From: Littorina saxatilis | Taxonomy: Eukaryota > Mollusca > Gastropoda > Littorinimorpha > Littorinidae | DNA: 64,000 nt | Direction: 5' to 3' | Assembly: GCF_037325665.1 (NCBI RefSeq) | Contig: NC_090254.1 | Span: 14,558,514 to 14,622,513 of the forward strand | In this document: positions 1 to 30,540 of the stretch, piece by piece | Layout of the letters: every line of letters starts with the position of its first letter | Numbering within the stretch: the stretch's first letter is position 1 | The notes under the pieces: model-generated | What the model was told of the DNA's origin: nothing | The model's input: the letters and a program-made list of their open reading frames with translations, nothing else | The model's database searches: none | Translations under genes and position numbers: made by a program

Positions 1-1300
1 CAATAGCCATCGCTAGAGTTCGTGTGAATCGCAGCCGTTTGTTGCGTTTAGATTCAGAGGTACATAATAACGTGCTATTGCAGATAAGCTTACAGCGAGT
101 CGCATTGAAATCACTGACGACTACATTGTGAAAAAAAAAGGAAACTGGATCACACGGGTTCACGATGGTTCAGGGGTAAGATAAACCACGCAAAAATAAA
201 TTCTTTGAAAATTGCTCGCTCTTTACGGAGGGCACATAGGATGTTCTCAAGCGGTGAGTGTTTAAATGAAAAGGTGTTTGTACTGTGTGTAAAAGCCTGA
301 CAGTATCTGTGAGGGTTTACGGGAGGCTTACTGTGCCTTTAATGTCAAATTAAGCGGGACAGAAAACGAGACAATCGAGCAAACAACTGATTGAGGAGGA
401 GGCAAAGTTCCTGACAACAACAGGGAATCATAGAAGGCCCAGGTATGCGCACCAACAAACAAATAAACAAACAAAGGAAAAGAAGAGAACTGAACACATT
501 TCTTTGCACGAGTACAGGAGAAATAATAGCTAGATTTAGAGACAAGAACAAAGCCCACCACTTTCTCTTCACCACCTCATGTTCTCTTGCCCGATGGGAT
601 GCGCGCGCACAACGAAACTCAACAGTGCGTGTTAAAAAGTGTCGCGGTTTAGACTGACGCCAGCAGAGAAGTTCTGTTCGCAGAAGAAGTGCGATGTGTG
701 TTATGTGCGATTAATTTGCAACCCGAAGTTCTACTCATACAATTTATAACTGTTCAAAGTGAGACAGTTCACAAATTAAGGTCTGCCCTAAGAACTCTAA
801 AGTCGTGAAGCGGCAACCGCGGCTCCGGGCCGCCATCTTTGATTTTCCCAAGCGCAACCTAGACAAATGTATGCTACAGAAATGCAGTCAAAGATCGACT
901 TTAGCGTCCACTCCAGACCTTAAAGTAGGAAGATATGAACAATTAAAATAACGATCAGGTAACCTATATCCAATAGATTAAAGGTTTCCATACAGAAATA
1001 ACCAAAACATGATTACAAAGTCAACGAAAGTAGATTCGTAGAATCGCCCAAATCAACGAAAGTCGTTTGTGTTTTTGGTGTGAACTTCGTTTCACCGCCA
1101 ACCGGAAATGACGTGTACGCAACATTTGTGATGTAGCACTTCCTTATATGGCACGAAACAAATGTGGTTGGTTGAAAAAAGCCTGTACTAAATAAGCCTA
1201 ATGTTAGATAATGTGTCTGAAAATGCACACAATCACACCAATTGTTGTTGTTGTTGTGTTGTTGTTGTTGTTGTTTATAGCCTACACAGTTAACATTTAC
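1..1300. other. No gene recognised at left edge
   Basis: No reading frame here resembles a known protein. A GC-rich patch at about 809-845 contains a YY1-like motif (AAGATGGCGGC on the minus strand), and a CCGGAAATGACG sequence near 1099 looks ETS-like, so a promoter is possible but unproven. Downstream exons of the PAN-domain gene at 1313-1642 would be expected here or beyond the edge; none was found. Confidence 0.4.
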
Positions 1301-1312
1301 GCTTCAACTCAC

Positions 1313-1642
1313 CAGGGCACTGGTTGGTATAACTCTCCGGTAATATCCAAAGCTTTGATCGGACACTGGCGGCAAAATCCCATCCCATCTGTCGTCTGCT
1401 TCGTTTAACTCGCAGTTGCCACCTTCAATGCGGTGGTTGACAGTGCGGCATCCGGGCACTAATGCACACAGTGACAAACAGGAAAGAAGGGAGAGCGCCA
1501 TCTTGTTTTCAATCACGTGATCCTCAAGCCTTGAATTATGGGTACTTTCCCAGCGCCAAGATCGAAAATCATCGGCGTAGATGTAAAAAGGGGAGATCAA
1601 GACCAAAAAAGAAACAAGTAGGAATTGTAGTTTCGCACGCAT
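1313..1642 (-). CDS. PAN/apple-domain secreted protein, first coding exon (partial gene)
   Basis: An open frame of 110 codons begins with ATG at 1642 and ends at a good splice donor (CTG|GTGAGT) in phase 0 at 1313; beyond the donor the frame stops within a few codons. The first ~23 residues form a signal peptide (MRAKLQ then a hydrophobic run LLVSFLVLISPFYIYA). Residues ~35-105 look like a PAN/apple-type domain: the pattern LSLLSCLSLCALVPGCRTV, then GNCELNEA, then FGYYRRV, matches the cysteine spacing and C-x-L-N motif of PAN domains in mollusc secreted proteins. PAN domains bind protein or carbohydrate outside the cell. The rest of the gene must lie to the left, outside the window. A (TTG)n run sits directly upstream of the ATG, so the true 5' end is uncertain. 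Confidence 0.6.
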
Positions 1643-1645
1643 TTC

Positions 1646-1646
<1 letters not shown>

Positions 1647-1694
<48 letters not shown>
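1647..1694. repeat. (TTG)16 microsatellite
   Basis: Uninterrupted trinucleotide run immediately upstream of the PAN-domain start codon (it reads CAA on the coding strand). A shorter TTG run is at 1243-1275. Confidence 0.95.
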
Positions 1695-1695
<1 letters not shown>

Positions 1696-1699
1696 TAAG

Positions 1700-2640
1700 T
1701 ATTGAGTACTGCTCTTGATTTTTTGTTCAAGCGTTCTGCGTCAACACAGATACCGTGACGGTGGACCCTATCTTTTGAAGCTGAAAAATAGAAACAGCAA
1801 CACAAGTCAATTAATAATTCAAAAGAACATAAGGATAAGGATAAGGGTAAGGGTAAGATTCATGTAGTCCTGTGAGGTTATCCTCATGGACATTCGGGCT
1901 GCTTTCTCCCTGGGGAGAGCGAGCTGCCGTGCAGTATACGGCGCTACCCCTTTTTTGTTTCCAAGCCCTGAGACTTTCGCTGTGAACTTTAGATTTTTAT
2001 AAAGATTGTAAACTGATTACATTTAAAATAATCTGTGCGTGCGACTCACAACTTCTGCAGCAAGAACGAAAGTCTAAAAACAAAATGTGTAAATGTCGGT
2101 ACATCCAACATTAATGAGACAAGCCGCGCAGAAAAAAACCTATATAGAAACGCTTACAGGGCTCCTCATGGCGCTACCCTGCGTCCTATACGCACTAAAA
2201 GCCGAAATGTATGGAGGGGGTCCCAGGACGCACTATACTTATAAAGAGCGGGTACCGGGACGCACTAAATTTCCTTTATCGCGCGTGCCCTAGATACTTT
2301 TTCGACCTGCAATCGTCTGCTATTGTACACAGCACACTATGCGTGACCACAATGTTTTATAACTACACCGGGACTTTTCGGATTTTGGACACTTGGGACC
2401 TTCCAAAATGATTCTGCAGTTGGAGTCCATAGACCCTCTAAAGGTTGAAAGTGGGGGTTCCGGGACCCTGTAGGGGGGCCATCCGTGGGGAGCCCTGCGC
2501 TTACCTCTTTTTGTGACCAAATGTGCGTTAATTTTAATTTAACTCTTCCCTACAATATATACTCTTTGCGTAAATAACAATACAAAACTCAAAAAAACAC
2601 TCACATTAATAGGTAATCATACTTACAAGTGTAGATCACA
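1700..2640. other. No gene; unclassified intergenic sequence
   Basis: No coding similarity recognised. It contains a short GGATAA/GGGTAA run at 1827-1856 and a segment at 2200-2500 with phrases such as GGGACGCACTA repeated, which suggests an old dispersed repeat. Confidence 0.4.
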
Positions 2641-2648
2641 AAACTCGG

Positions 2649-2846
2649 TCAGTTCTTCTCGGCGTGGCAAGACCACAAATGGAAAACCAAACGTCCGCAG
2701 TATTGATTAACTAACACAATTAATCGTCCAACCGCGTCAATTTCGATTTCCGAATGACTGTCAACAAAAATTGCGAGTGCTTTCACAGTGCTTCGATCTG
2801 ACCAATAAATATATTTGCCGTTCAGTGCCAGCCAGTCCACACTCAA
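2649..2846 (-). pseudogene. LDL-receptor class B (YWTD)-like fragment
   Basis: The minus-strand frame reads GLSVDWLALNGKYIYWSD, close to the LDLR class B beta-propeller repeat pattern (GLAVDW...LYWTD) of LRP-type receptors. After about 35 residues the similarity fades and the frame ends. There is no strong acceptor (only AAAAAAAG before it), no ATG and no second YWTD repeat, so this is more likely an isolated or decayed exon than a working gene. Confidence 0.35.
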
Positions 2847-2884
2847 GCCCAATGCTTTTTTTCAGCAAGAAGTGTGTGTGGTTA

Positions 2885-3200
2885 CAGTGGATCTCCACAA
2901 ATCTGAGAAAACTTGGTCTTAAATAAGGGAGTCTTAAATTGGGGGTAAATGTACAGATGTTTGAAAATACAGTTTATGTGGATACATATTCCTGATAGGG
3001 TTTTTAAATTCTAGGATGACAAGCAGTAAGAAGTAAAATCCATATCCAATCCAGGTTTCTGTTTCTTAACCAAGATACAAATCCTCAAAGGCACTTCCGC
3101 TACCACTCGATAGCATCAGCAAGTCTGAAATGAGAAAAAAGGGTCTAAAAAAGGGAGTAATTTTTATATTGGGGGGTCTTCAAAGGGAGGTTCCATTGTA
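2885..3200. repeat. Dispersed MITE-like repeat (GTTACAGTGGA ... TTCCATTGTA)
   Basis: The ends match the family seen more clearly at 13825-13996: TACAGTGGA at one end, TTCCATTGTA at the other, with 'taagac/ggtctta' motifs inside. It is diverged and probably internally rearranged. Confidence 0.45.
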
Positions 3201-3647
3201 TTGATCCATCCGATGTCGAGCTATGGGCGATAGTTCCTAGCGTCTCAGACATATATGATAAACCAACTTAAATTTCCTCTTTAGTTGACAGTAAACTTAT
3301 GTCAATGAGGGTAGCCTACCGCAGCGACCCGACATCCCTCCCTGGAGCGTCTGTAAAATCGACAAATGTGGCAGCGGAACGAAATTCAGACGTGGATGGT
3401 GCAGTGAGTGCAGGGACGGGGCGGTGTGAGAGCACAACGGGACAAGGAACAGGTGTAAAGACCACAACAGCAACAAAAAAACCAAAAAAACAAACAAATT
3501 GTGTCAATGAATAAATACGTTTCCCCCTGAACATCCGATAAAAAGGTAAGAGAGTTGGAACATCAGGGGATGGTCATGTGTACTGAAGACAGAACATGTA
3601 AAATAATATCACCACCCAACAGAATGTCTATGCTTTTTGGGAAGAGT

Positions 3648-3808
3648 TATGTGTGTGTTTGTGCGTGCGTGTGTGTTTGCGTGTGTGTGTGTGTGTGCGT
3701 GTGTGTGTGTGTGTGTGCGTGCGTATGTGTGTGTGCGTGTGTGTGTGTGCGTGCGTGTGTGTGTGTGTGTGCGTGTGTGTGTGTGTGTGTTTGTGTGTTT
3801 GTGTGTGG
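3648..3808. repeat. Imperfect (GT)n microsatellite
   Basis: Mostly TG dinucleotides with GC and TT interruptions. Both strands are open by chance (Cys/Val or His/Thr runs). Confidence 0.95.
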
Positions 3809-3934
3809 ATGTTACTTTTCAACTTCAAAGCCAACATACTTATTCATTCGTGAGGCAACTTTCAGCAAAGATGTACTGTCATCGTTTCAAATTCTGAATT
3901 GGAGCCTGAGTATACACCAAGTGAAAACACATTT

Positions 3935-4293
3935 CATTCTTTCTTTCTTTCTTTGGTGTTTAACGTCGTTTTCAACCGTTCAAGGTTATATCGCGACGGG
4001 GAAAGGGGGGAGATGGGATAGAGCCACTTGTTAATTGTTTCTTGTTCACAAAAGCACTAATCAAAAAAATTGCTCCAGGGGCTTGCAACGTAGTACACTG
4101 TATTACCTTACTGGGAGAATGCAAGTTTCCAGTACAAAGGACTTAACATTTCTTACATACTGCTTGACTAAAATCTTTACAAACATTGACTATAATTATT
4201 CTATACAAGAAACACTTAACAAGGGTAGTTAGTCGCCTCTTTCGACATGCTGGGGAGCATCGGGTGAATTCTTCCCCCTAACACGCGGGGGGC
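3935..4293 (-). mobile_element. SINE, family A (copy 1), full length
   Basis: Sense on the minus strand: starts at the right with CCCCGCGTGTTAGGGG, has the conserved ATCGCGACGG-type and AACGACGTTAAACACC blocks, and ends at the left in a GAAAG tail. Target duplication ACACATTT at 3927-3934 and 4294-4301. At least four other copies lie in this window. The class is inferred from the tail and duplication; I cannot name the family. Confidence 0.8.
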
Positions 4294-4390
4294 ACACATT
4301 TAATTGGTTTTGTTAAAATCAAAACTACCTGAGAAAACATCAAGGCAACAAAACGGAAAGAGAAACAGGACAATAACAACATCTTTGATT

Positions 4391-4683
4391 TGTTTGTTTG
4401 TTTGTTTGCTTAACGCCCAGCCGACCACGAAGGGCCATATCAGGGCGGTGCTGCTTTGACATATAACGTGCGCCACACACAAGACAGAAGTCGCAGCACA
4501 GGCTCCATGTCTCACCCAGTCACATTATTCTGACACCGGACCAACCAGTCCTAGCACTAACCCCATAATGCCAGACGCCAGGCGGAGCAGCCACTAGATT
4601 GCCAATTTTAAAGTCTTAGGTTCGAACCCACGACCTCCCGATCACGGGGCGGACGCCTTACCACTAGGGCAACCGTGCCGGTC
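4391..4683 (-). mobile_element. tRNA-derived SINE, full length
   Basis: Sense on the minus strand. The head at about 4618-4680 is tRNA-like (TAGTGGTAAGGCGTCCG A-box region, GGTTCGAACC B-box) and the element ends at the left with an (AAAC)n tail. A perfect 10-bp target duplication, ATCTTTGATT, flanks it at 4381-4390 and 4684-4693, so it is a young insertion. Confidence 0.9.
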
Positions 4684-5186
4684 ATCTTTGATTGCTGCTT
4701 GGTATTTTAAGATACTCTTTGCATAGGTTTTTATTTTTTTTATTTTTTTAATATTTTTTTTTTTACAAAACTACTTGAGGGAATACATCAAGGCTGCAAA
4801 ACGTTAAAAGAACACATGGCGATTATTAACAACACTTTCAATCGTTGGGAATTCTAGGATATTCTCTGCATATGTTTTTTCTGCTGTCACATTTCTTTGG
4901 CGGTGTTTGTTTTAAATGTGTGATTTTTGCGATGATCTCTAAAGAAGCTAGGAAAATATTCAGAAGAAAAGAGAAACACAATTGAAGCTAGGTGATTCCT
5001 CACTCGTGTTCTTTGGCGGAGTTTATCGACTTTTGTCCTGTTTTCTATCTTTCCTTTTTTCCTTCTTCTCATTTGTATTCATTGTTTTTTTGCAAAGTTT
5101 CTGCAAGAGAATGTAAACAGCAGATAAATTATTTACTTATCTCTTGCACAAAGCAATGAAACAAACCATAACATCACATGACATCA

Positions 5187-5312
5187 CACACACACACACA
5201 CATACACACATACACACACGCACGCACGCACGCACGCACGCATGCATGCACGCACACACACACATACACACACGCACACATACACACACGCACATACACC
5301 CCCCCCTCCCGC
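5187..5312. repeat. (CA)n/(CACG)n microsatellite cluster
   Basis: Mixed CA, CACG and CATA units ending in a C-rich run. Open frames here are low-complexity artefacts. Confidence 0.95.
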
Positions 5313-5424
5313 ATAGCCATTCAGGCACGCACGCACAACCGTACAGATACAAACCAGTACATATATAGGCAAGTACACCCAAACGGACTAGATTTGTCAG
5401 TTCAGTAGCTAGGTACCTCTTCTT

Positions 5425-5530
5425 CCTTTGTTCATTGGTTGAAACTCCCACGATCTTTTACGGGTATGACCGTTTTTACCCCGCCATTCAGGCAGCCATA
5501 CGCCGTGGGTTTTTTCGGGGGGGGGGGGGA
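5425..5530 (-). mobile_element. SINE 3' fragment, family I
   Basis: Sense on the minus strand, containing GGCGTATGGCTGCCTGAAT, GGGGTAAAAACGGTCATAC and GGGAGTTTCAACC, then a short purine-rich tail. The same block recurs at 24425-24545, 49060-49185, 53585-53700 and 54016-54157. Confidence 0.7.
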
Positions 5531-5534
5531 GTAG

Positions 5535-5691
5535 CCAGTATGATAATGGACACAAAACGGATCCCATGACATAATGTAATTCCCTTCCGCTGTACATGCA
5601 GCACCATTGATCTTTCCGGGACTTTGCATGGGGTACGATCATCCTTCCATGTCAGCACGTACAAATAAGCAGGAGCCTGCATGGCTGCTTT
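5535..5691 (-). pseudogene. Possible carboxylesterase-like exon fragment
   Basis: After a plausible acceptor (CCGCTCTGCACAG|AAAGCAGCC at 5692/5691) the frame reads KAAMQAPAYLYVLTWKDD, resembling the 'GAPVYLYLFTWE' strand of type B carboxylesterases, and later has LCHGIRFV, reminiscent of 'CHGxxIPFVF'. The match is short, no neighbouring exons were found and the frame runs into a SINE. It may be an orphan exon or chance. Confidence 0.25.
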
Positions 5692-6566
5692 CTGTGCAGA
5701 GCGGAATTTTTTGGTAAATTAATTTGGTAGATTGACATAAATATCAGTTACGAAATGTATGCAATGCAACATTTCTATCAAGAACAGAAAACAGCCAGGC
5801 TGGATACTTTCAGAATATTAAGAACTAAGAGAGGTTAGGTTTCAGCATACTTCCAGATACATGTACACACAAATAATCCCAATCTCTGCATGGGAAGCAG
5901 CCCGGCTGTAGACTTTCTGCATGTATTGTACACAAGTGGAAGGATGCTCAATCCTAAGGTCATATTCTTGACAGGGTTATCGTGACCTTCAGGATCTGGT
6001 CTGGTCTGGCGTACCTTTGACTTTGCTCTGGACAAGACGATGACCACATACAACGCGGAGGATGCTGTCCATTCTTTCTTTCTGTTATCAAGAATTCTTT
6101 CCTTTAGGGGAGGGGGGGGGGCGATGGTAGGGTGGGTGGGTGGGGTGGGGGGGGGGTGAAGGCTTTGAGCGTCTTTCGAAAAACAAATCAAACATGCAAC
6201 GTTCAAAAGTATGCTGTTGTCAGAATTTAAAAAAAAAGTTTGTGAAGAATAAAAATTGACAAAGTGAAGTAGTAGTCCCCCTTGCCCCAGCAACTGTTCT
6301 GCAGAGTTGTCTCCCGGCATTGCGCACTGACCTATTTATAGCTCACCCGTTGGCAATGTCTGCCAGGGGGGGTTCCTTTGAGTTTCAGAGAGCTGTATTT
6401 TATCAGATCTGACTGCTGTTGTCTCCTGCTATGCTCTTGCAAACCTTCATTTTGGACAAAGCATATTTTTCTAGGGCTATAACTGAAGTTAGTCCAAGCT
6501 CACTCCTGTTGGACTAGCTTTGTCTCCACAGGTAATTCAAGTTTTTCTTGCGCTGGGTTACAAAAA

Positions 6567-6930
6567 GAACAAGAAATTCCTTCGAGGTAGGAAAAACACC
6601 CCCGTTGGTCAAAGGGAAATAACCATTCTCACTGCACCCATTCTCACTGCCACCAACTGAGAAGGTTATTTCCCTTTGACCATGAATATGTTTCTCTATA
6701 AGTCCTTGTAGAATCTTAATCCACCAATAACTCCTTAACCGTGTGTTTGACTGGTCCCAATTTTTGTAAGGACCGTCTCAGGAATGTATAGAACCTGTTC
6801 ACCAAGTTTGGTGACGATCGGTCCGTTCATTCTTGAGATCTATATGCGAACACAAACACACAAACACACAAACAAACAAACAAACACATCGACCGAAACC
6901 TATACACACCCCTATACCGGGGGTGTAATT
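6567..6930 (+). repeat. Dispersed repeat family D (copy 1) with internal palindrome
   Basis: Shares AAGAAATTCCT, CACCCCCGTTGGTCAAAGGG, TTGGTGACGATCGGTCCG and the terminal CCCCTATACCGGGGGTGTA with the copy at 23744-24071. The inner GGTCAAAGGGAAATAACC is repeated in inverted form about 40 bp later. Confidence 0.75.
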
Positions 6931-8015
6931 ATCCTCAAAATACCCTCACCATGAATGTTTCCTTTTGTCTATAATAACACGTTCAATGGACTTAACCTTT
7001 TCGGGTTTTGACCCACAGCTTTGCTTCGGGTAGTTGTGGCATTGATGACAGTCGGTAACGTCATCCAGCTCCTTTTAATCCTTTGGGCTCCTTTCAGTAA
7101 ACATGCAAGCACCTCACGTGACGGTGACCAAACTTCAACTCGGGTCTCCTATCCGTCGCAATACTTTAAACTGGTTGGACTGCAAATAGACAAAGCTAAC
7201 CTTCCAACAATCATGATCTTTTCGCGGTGAAAATGCTCTTGACACCTTTTTTTTTTAATTTTTTTTTTTAGATTGATCTGTTAATCAAGAAAACACAAAG
7301 GTTAGTTACTGGAACTTTTGATCATGGACAAAAAAGAAAAATGGATCTCATTTGCAAAGTTGTGGTCGATCATCGAATTCTATGCACGTTGGAATTGGAA
7401 GCGACAGGGAGAGCAGTAAAAACTGCAATACTAGAAATCAATTTTTCCATAGAATAATACTATTGATAGCATTGGGAACTGCCAAACCAGAAATCAATTC
7501 TTCAATAGATTAACAGTATTGATAGTTTTGAAGAGGAGACTACAGCACAGAACTTCAGAGTTGATCAGGAATCTCCAGTATCAAAAATCGTGACGGCGAC
7601 TGCATTTTGCTAATTATTATTGTGTGAAGATATTCTGGTCGCATTGCAAACAATGCAAATGAGAGGCTTATTCATAACCATTGCATGTGAAAGGTCAATT
7701 TATACCGCTGATGCACGTCATAGTGAAACTTTTTTACAACTGTGTTAACTAACCATCAGGAGCATTGTTTGTTAATGAGCGGAGATCTGCTTTGTGGAAA
7801 AGGTGATATGGTACAGGTGTAGAGAGATAAAAAGAGATTCGAATTCAATTTCATTGAACTGAACTGTCTTTTCCGAAAGGTGACAGAATAAGCATGCAGA
7901 CATATGTTGGGTTCTCTTTCTCGCTCCTTGCTGATTGAGGGGCATTATAACGAAGAAAACATATGATACATGTCTGTGATGAAATGTAACTTTACAGCCG
8001 TGGCGAATAATGAAT
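6931..8015. other. No gene; intergenic
   Basis: No coding similarity recognised. A short direct repeat (AAATCAATT with nearby TTGATAG) occurs at 7436-7525. Confidence 0.4.
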
Positions 8016-8019
8016 AATG

Positions 8020-8025
8020 TAACAC

Positions 8026-8072
<47 letters not shown>

Positions 8073-8235
8073 GAGAGAGAAAGACAGAGAGGGGGAGAGA
8101 GAGGGAGAGAGATGGAGAGAGAAAGAGGGGGAGAGAGAGAGAGAGGGAGAGACAGAGACAGAGAAAGAGAGAGAGGCAGAGACAGAGAAAGAGAAAGAGA
8201 GAGAGAGAAAGGGAGAGAGATAGAGAAAGAGAGAT
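8020..8235. repeat. (GA)n compound microsatellite
   Basis: GA units with GACAGA and GGGA interruptions. Long open frames on both strands (up to 191 codons) are low-complexity artefacts. Confidence 0.95.
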
Positions 8236-8357
8236 TGTGTATGTAAATACAGCCACACAATTGAAATGAATGTGCAGTCGTGCAAATATGCAAACATTAA
8301 AGAAAGAAAGAAAGACATACTCAAAAATATAGCACTCCCGCATGCATATACCCACGT

Positions 8358-8359
<2 letters not shown>

Positions 8360-8401
<42 letters not shown>

Positions 8402-8436
8402 ACACACACACACACACACACGTACACATACACACA

Positions 8437-8499
<63 letters not shown>

Positions 8500-8501
8500 A
8501 C
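8360..8501. repeat. (CA)n microsatellite
   Basis: CA run broken by three CGTA units, then a long uninterrupted stretch. Confidence 0.97.
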
Positions 8502-8954
8502 TACTCAATTTGCAAAACATTTGTACTTTTTTTGCTAAAAGTTTATTTTCTCTCTTTCTGTCATTGTACTCTCTCCTTGTAGTAATCCATATTCTCCGCC
8601 TTAGCGAACAAACTTATTGGTATTTTCACCGGTATCACTGATATTCATAAGTTTTATAGTTCAACATGAAACATGAACAACCGGTCCTTAAACAAATCTA
8701 TTGCGGATATATTTAACAACATTGATTAAAGGTACAGCATTCTCTGTTCTCAAAACTACATTAGCAAGTCAGAGACAGACGTATCCATGTCCAATAAGGA
8801 CGAGACTGTCAAAATAGAGGTAGAGACCTTATTAACCGAAAATCAGAGATAGCAGGATCTTTGGGGGAAAATGGGGGTGGGGAGGAGGGGGGGGGTTATA
8901 AAGGGGGAGGGGTGGTGGGTCCATTGCAGGATAGAAAGCTGGATTGGAAGACTA

Positions 8955-9331
8955 ATTCTTTCTTTCTTTATTTGGTGTTTGACGTCGTTTTCAACCACGA
9001 AGGTTATATCGCGACGGGGAAAGGTGGGGGGGGGGGAGGGGATAGAGCCACTTGTCAATTGTTTTTTGTTCACAAAAGCACTAATCAAAAATTTGCTCCA
9101 GGGGCTTGCAACGTAGTACAATATATTACCTTACTGGGAGAAAGCAAGTTTTCAGTACAAAGGACTTAACATTTCTTACATACTGCTTGACTAAAGTCTT
9201 TACAAAAATTGACTATATTCTGTACAAGAAACACTTAACAAGGGTAAAAGGAGAAACAGAATCCGTTAGTCGCCTCTTACGACAGGCTGGGGAGCATCGG
9301 GTAAATTCTTCCCCCTAACCCGCGGAGGGTA
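8955..9331 (-). mobile_element. SINE, family A (copy 2)
   Basis: Same body as 3935-4293 (GTTAAACACC-type block, TTGCTCCAGGGGCTTGCAAC on plus, CCCCCTAACCCGCGG end). No clear target duplication was found, so it is probably older. Confidence 0.8.
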
Positions 9332-9509
9332 TCTAAATCTTAAAAGGGCTACATTTACAGAGGTTATGAACAGAAGATCGATGAAAGCAAGGTCTCAATA
9401 AAGGGGGTTCTAGTGTATTGCTAAAAGATTGTAGTGCCAGGTTCTGAGGACCTATTCAACGCTAGTACTTTTTGACAGCATACATTTGGAGAGGTGGATG
9501 TACAAATTT

Positions 9510-9811
9510 CAGGCATGGTAATTCCAAAATAGAAAAAAACTCTGAAAATAGGCCAAGGTCCAGGGGCCGCCTAGTCCCCGGCGGGGTACAGGGGCAGAGC
9601 TTCGTTGGGGGGAACCAGGGAGCTTCGCCCCCCCATAAGGAAAACGAATTTTAGCATTTCAGACCAATATTTTGATAGTTCTCGTGGAAGCAAATAATGG
9701 ATAGAGAGACAATAGTATACATATAATTTAATTTACCTTTTGTTTGCCGCGGACAATATTTTAGTTTCGCTGAAACGTAATTTCCTTTTCGCGGAACAAT
9801 TCCCATGCCTA
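9510..9811. mobile_element. MITE, family J (copy 1), CAGGCATG ends, 6-bp target duplication
   Basis: Begins CAGGCATGGTAATTCC and ends GGAACAATTCCCATGCCTA (inverted match). Flanks read AAATTT on both sides (9504-9509 and 9812-9817), a 6-bp duplication. It contains a GC-rich hairpin-prone module (GGGGCAGAG...GGGGGGAACC) also found in the copies at 48748-49059 and 50356-50749. Confidence 0.7.
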
Positions 9812-9819
9812 AAATTTAC

Positions 9820-10738
9820 ACAAGGAGGTACAAGGTCTGAAAAAAAACCAAGGGAGTGTAAGCACTCTAAATATAGGAAACAGTAACTGAGAGTTACGCG
9901 GCACCAGTTTTCTGACATCTGAGGGAATAAGCAAAGGAACAAACGTAAAACACATTCATCTTCATAAAAGGGATGTTCGTCTGAAGCTTACGGGATATGA
10001 TCCTGATTCTCAAAGGCACGGTTAAAGTAAGAATACTAGCTGAAACACATCAAATAAGCACACAGAATTATGAGAATAAGCATCACGAACTAACGAAAAA
10101 CACATTTATCTTCATAAAAGGGATGTTCCTCCGAAACTTATATATGATCCTGATTCTCTAAGGCACTGTTAAAGTAAGACGACTAACACATCAAATAAGC
10201 ACACAAAATGATGTTTGAATGAAAGTTAAGCCATTGAGAAACCCTCTTCACCGACTTCTCTAGACACCTTTCCCCTTCAACAAAAAACGAACAAATAACA
10301 CATTAGTAATCAACAAATATAAACTTGTATACAATGTTCAGCATCAGGAGATCACCTAACGAATACAAGCTCTGTACTCGTAACATCCAAAATTGTTTAG
10401 CACATGAAATAGAAAAATAAATAGCAAAAAAAGTCAGATCACAGATTGTAAGCAATGTCTCAGTTTCATTAGTGTGTAAACCTTGTAGAAACACATGAGA
10501 AAAATCATGTTTTGATACAACAAAGTAGCCAGAGTAGCAAGACATGTATAAGGAACAGGTGAATATAATTAAAGCACAAGCTTTATTCTTTCCATGCATT
10601 TTGGATTGAAAGCTTGTTGAGATTTTTCATGAAACACCAAAGTCTTACAATATTAAAAAAGGCATGTCTAAGCTGGTGTTATTGTGCTACATTGAAAAAA
10701 ACATTGTAAACAGCTTTACATGACGTCTTTCTTTTAAG

Positions 10739-10811
<73 letters not shown>

Positions 10812-11590
10812 TAATGCATTTCAAGTATTGTACATTGAAATGACTACAATGGCGAAAGTTTATGTGAAAAAACATTGTTCAGAAAAAACCCCAGATCTTT
10901 TGAACCTTGATGCTCCTTCAAAGTATAATCTGACATCACAATTATTGTGTAAAAAACCCCAGGTAAAACCATAATGAAATAAAACAATCCATTGAACGTT
11001 TTTTTAAACACTATCAAATAAAAAAAATAAAAAATATGTCAGATCACAAATTCTGAGTTTCATAGGAGATTACATGATTAATTTAAGAAGCTACATTTAT
11101 CAGGTGTGAACTTTCAGCTCAATATATTTTTTTGTAAGGGAACAAAAAGCACAAGGTCACGTTCAATCAAAACTGACTCACAAACAAACAAACATACAAA
11201 TAAACACACATGCAAACAAACAAACTAACAAACAATAAACAGCCAAGAAAAGACAAAGTTATCTGAAATATAGCAAACTTTCAAAGAAGCATAACTCCCA
11301 ATGTTACGAAGCAGTGATTGTTGAGTCATTTCCCAATAGATTTGATTCCAGACTTAGGTATCTTATTTTTCTGCATATACAAATACCCACATACATATTT
11401 TGTAACAAAACCTTTTCTTGATATAGGGCTCCCTGCATACAATGTTTGATTATTTTGGATCTTTTACTCTTCTGTGGTGCACGAAATCCATGCTGAGTTT
11501 GTTAATTAGCACTGATCCTGTGCATGTGGTTTGACATTCCTGACCCTGTCTAAACTGTCTTAAGGGCAGAGATGGTACAGAATTTAGGTT
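9820..11590. other. AT-rich gene-free stretch downstream of SLC35F6
   Basis: No coding similarity. A segment of about 145 bp is present twice in tandem (about 9940-10075 and 10090-10215; both contain TCTTCATAAAAGGGATGTTC and CACATCAAATAAGCACACA), diverged by several percent. A perfect (CA)n run is at 10741-10808. Confidence 0.5.
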
Positions 11591-11593
11591 TTG

Positions 11594-11599
11594 TTTATT
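11594..11599 (-). terminator. Candidate poly(A) signal of SLC35F6
   Basis: AATAAA on the minus strand, about 440 nt past the stop codon at 12036. Others may exist further downstream. Confidence 0.4.
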
Positions 11600-12035
11600 T
11601 GGCAAGCTTTTCAAGTCTTGTTTCAAGTTTCTTGATGGTAGTGATATTTGAATGAATTATGGGTCAAAATGGACATTTTTTGCGATTATTATTATTTTTT
11701 TAAACATGTACTTTTGGGTACAGATTCATACTCCAGAAAAATGAAGATATCAGATGTCGCAAACATTGTCTTACTAATTATAAACCATGGTTAGTTATCA
11801 CCATCCCATAGCACTTAAAAAACACTTTTTCACATGCACATCATGCATTTGTGCTTCAATCAAGCAAGCATTCATGCTTGTCTTCTGTCTAAATTTCTTC
11901 AAGCATCAACAGCTCAAAACGATGAAAGATGAACTCCCAGACTACAAAACGTTCGTCTTCCGTCTAAATTCCTTAAGCATCACTCGCTCAGAGAGATACA
12001 GGATGGAGTTCCCAACAGCAAAATGCAGCAGGTGA

Positions 12036-30540
<18,505 letters not shown>

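Noticed and set aside
1827-1856. Telomere-like GGATAA/GGGTAA run
   Set aside because: Only four or five irregular units and not the animal TTAGGG repeat.
5835-6320. 161-codon minus-strand ORF
   Set aside because: No recognisable domain, includes a proline run from a C-rich tract, and no convincing splice or start context; left unannotated.
7772-8520. ORFs of 169-191 codons in GA/CA repeats
   Set aside because: Low-complexity Ser/Leu and Cys/Val runs from dinucleotide repeats.
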